Part shown: in pieces, positions 63,861 through 64,000 of the stretch
Layout: each line of letters starts with the position of its first letter
How positions within the stretch are numbered: the stretch's first letter is position 1
NCBI GenBank assembly: GCA_025362295.1
Contig: JANYGX010000020.1
Span: 157,532 to 221,531, forward strand
Length of the DNA stretch: 64,000 bases
DNA from: Sphingomonadales bacterium
GTDB lineage: Bacteria > Pseudomonadota > Alphaproteobacteria > Sphingomonadales > Sphingomonadaceae
Direction of reading: 5' to 3'
The notes under the pieces: model-generated
What the model saw: only the letters and a program-made list of their open reading frames with translations
Database searches by the model: none
Told to the model about the DNA's origin: nothing
Translations under genes and position numbers: made by a program

Positions 63861-64000
63861 AAACACACCTCCCCCCTTGGTGCCGACAGGGGCGATTGAA
63901 CTTTATAGCCTTAAAACAACCAGCGCCGGTGACTGTGCACGGTCAATGGAGCGTTTTTTGGTAGGGTCTTGGTCGTCATCGTGCTGATGCTCCCCGCAAC
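63861..64000. other. window end, no assigned gene
   Basis: The last 140 bp contain no recognised gene. A minus-strand frame open from the window edge to a TAA at 63903-63905 (ending SPALVVLRL) could be the C-terminus of a gene that begins outside the window. Confidence 0.3.

Noticed and set aside
1..64000. CRISPR arrays, insertion sequences, integrase or prophage genes, rRNA
   Set aside because: I looked for regularly spaced repeats, transposase motifs and rRNA signatures and saw none. The only RNA gene supported is tRNA-Arg.
63861..64000. possible structural RNA at the right edge
   Set aside because: The sequence does not fit the tmRNA, SRP RNA or 6S patterns I know, and it is cut by the window end.

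Overview
The window is chromosomal DNA from an alphaproteobacterium of moderate GC content. Evidence for this is a single-domain CpdR-type receiver next to an N-formylglutamate amidohydrolase, a ctaC-ctaD-ctaB-small ORF-ctaG-ctaE-surf1-thrC-M16 peptidase gene order, a CysNC fusion, a PqqD-like protein of the HPr-rel-A type and three large TonB-dependent receptors (TBDRs). The wealth of TBDRs and the halogenase/DUF6445 pair point towards Caulobacterales- or Sphingomonadales-like bacteria. The sequence alone does not resolve the genus.

Layout. 0-2.3 kb: a broken small gene, then etfBA (minus) behind a perfect palindromic operator. 2.4-8.4 kb: an AT-rich acyltransferase, an Mla-type lipid transport operon (STAS-MlaE, MlaF, MlaD, lipoprotein) led by N-formylglutamate amidohydrolase, and divergent cpdR. 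8.5-15.6 kb: a flavin-dependent halogenase plus DUF6445 protein, converging on a TBDR plus six-hairpin glycosidase pair. 16-22 kb: a photolyase, an NlpD-like divisome factor with a degenerate LytM site, a rubrerythrin / Fe-S CCG protein / DUF3501 trio, and tRNA-Arg(TCT). 22-28 kb: an aspartic protease, an MBL hydrolase and TatD, then sulfate activation (cysD, cysNC, cysQ). 28-30 kb: a compact minus-strand accessory locus with a Tat-signal small protein, a PqqD-like protein, a JAB/DUF4329-like protein and a secreted partner. 30-36 kb: a PhoR-like kinase, a SpoU methyltransferase, an orphan TBDR, a secreted hypothetical protein and an rRNA-type methyltransferase. 36-46 kb: M16 peptidase, thrC, surf1 and the complete aa3-type cytochrome oxidase cluster, peppered with GC-rich hairpin repeats. 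46-49 kb: an inositol-monophosphatase-family enzyme, PmbA and an alpha/beta hydrolase. 49.5-61.3 kb: an amino-sugar and cell-wall-sugar regulon. 61.4-64 kb: a DUF937-OmpA protein, infC with a probable AUC start, and a cupin.

How genes work together. The 49.5-61.3 kb block is a coherent pathway. A TBDR probably imports the substrate. AnmK and MurQ turn anhydro-MurNAc into GlcNAc-6-P plus D-lactate. NagA and a SIS-type NagB turn GlcNAc-6-P into fructose-6-P. A flavin D-lactate dehydrogenase can burn the lactate. NagX and a cytoplasmic GH84-like enzyme supply or modify amino sugars, and a GntR-type NagR controls the set. ATTGGTAT half-sites recur in front of both the TBDR and the dld/nagB divergent promoter.

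The most unusual region is 28.0-30.0 kb: a Tat-leader peptide-like protein and a PqqD-like protein without the HprK-like kinase expected from memory of such cassettes, followed instead by a JAB-metalloprotease-like gene and a translationally coupled secreted protein. Other notable points are two direct ~150-bp repeats flanking ctaB (one encodes its C-terminus), a palindromic repeat forming the N-terminus of the glycosidase ORF, a frameshifted small gene after etfA, and a HEPN-like remnant between ctaE and surf1.
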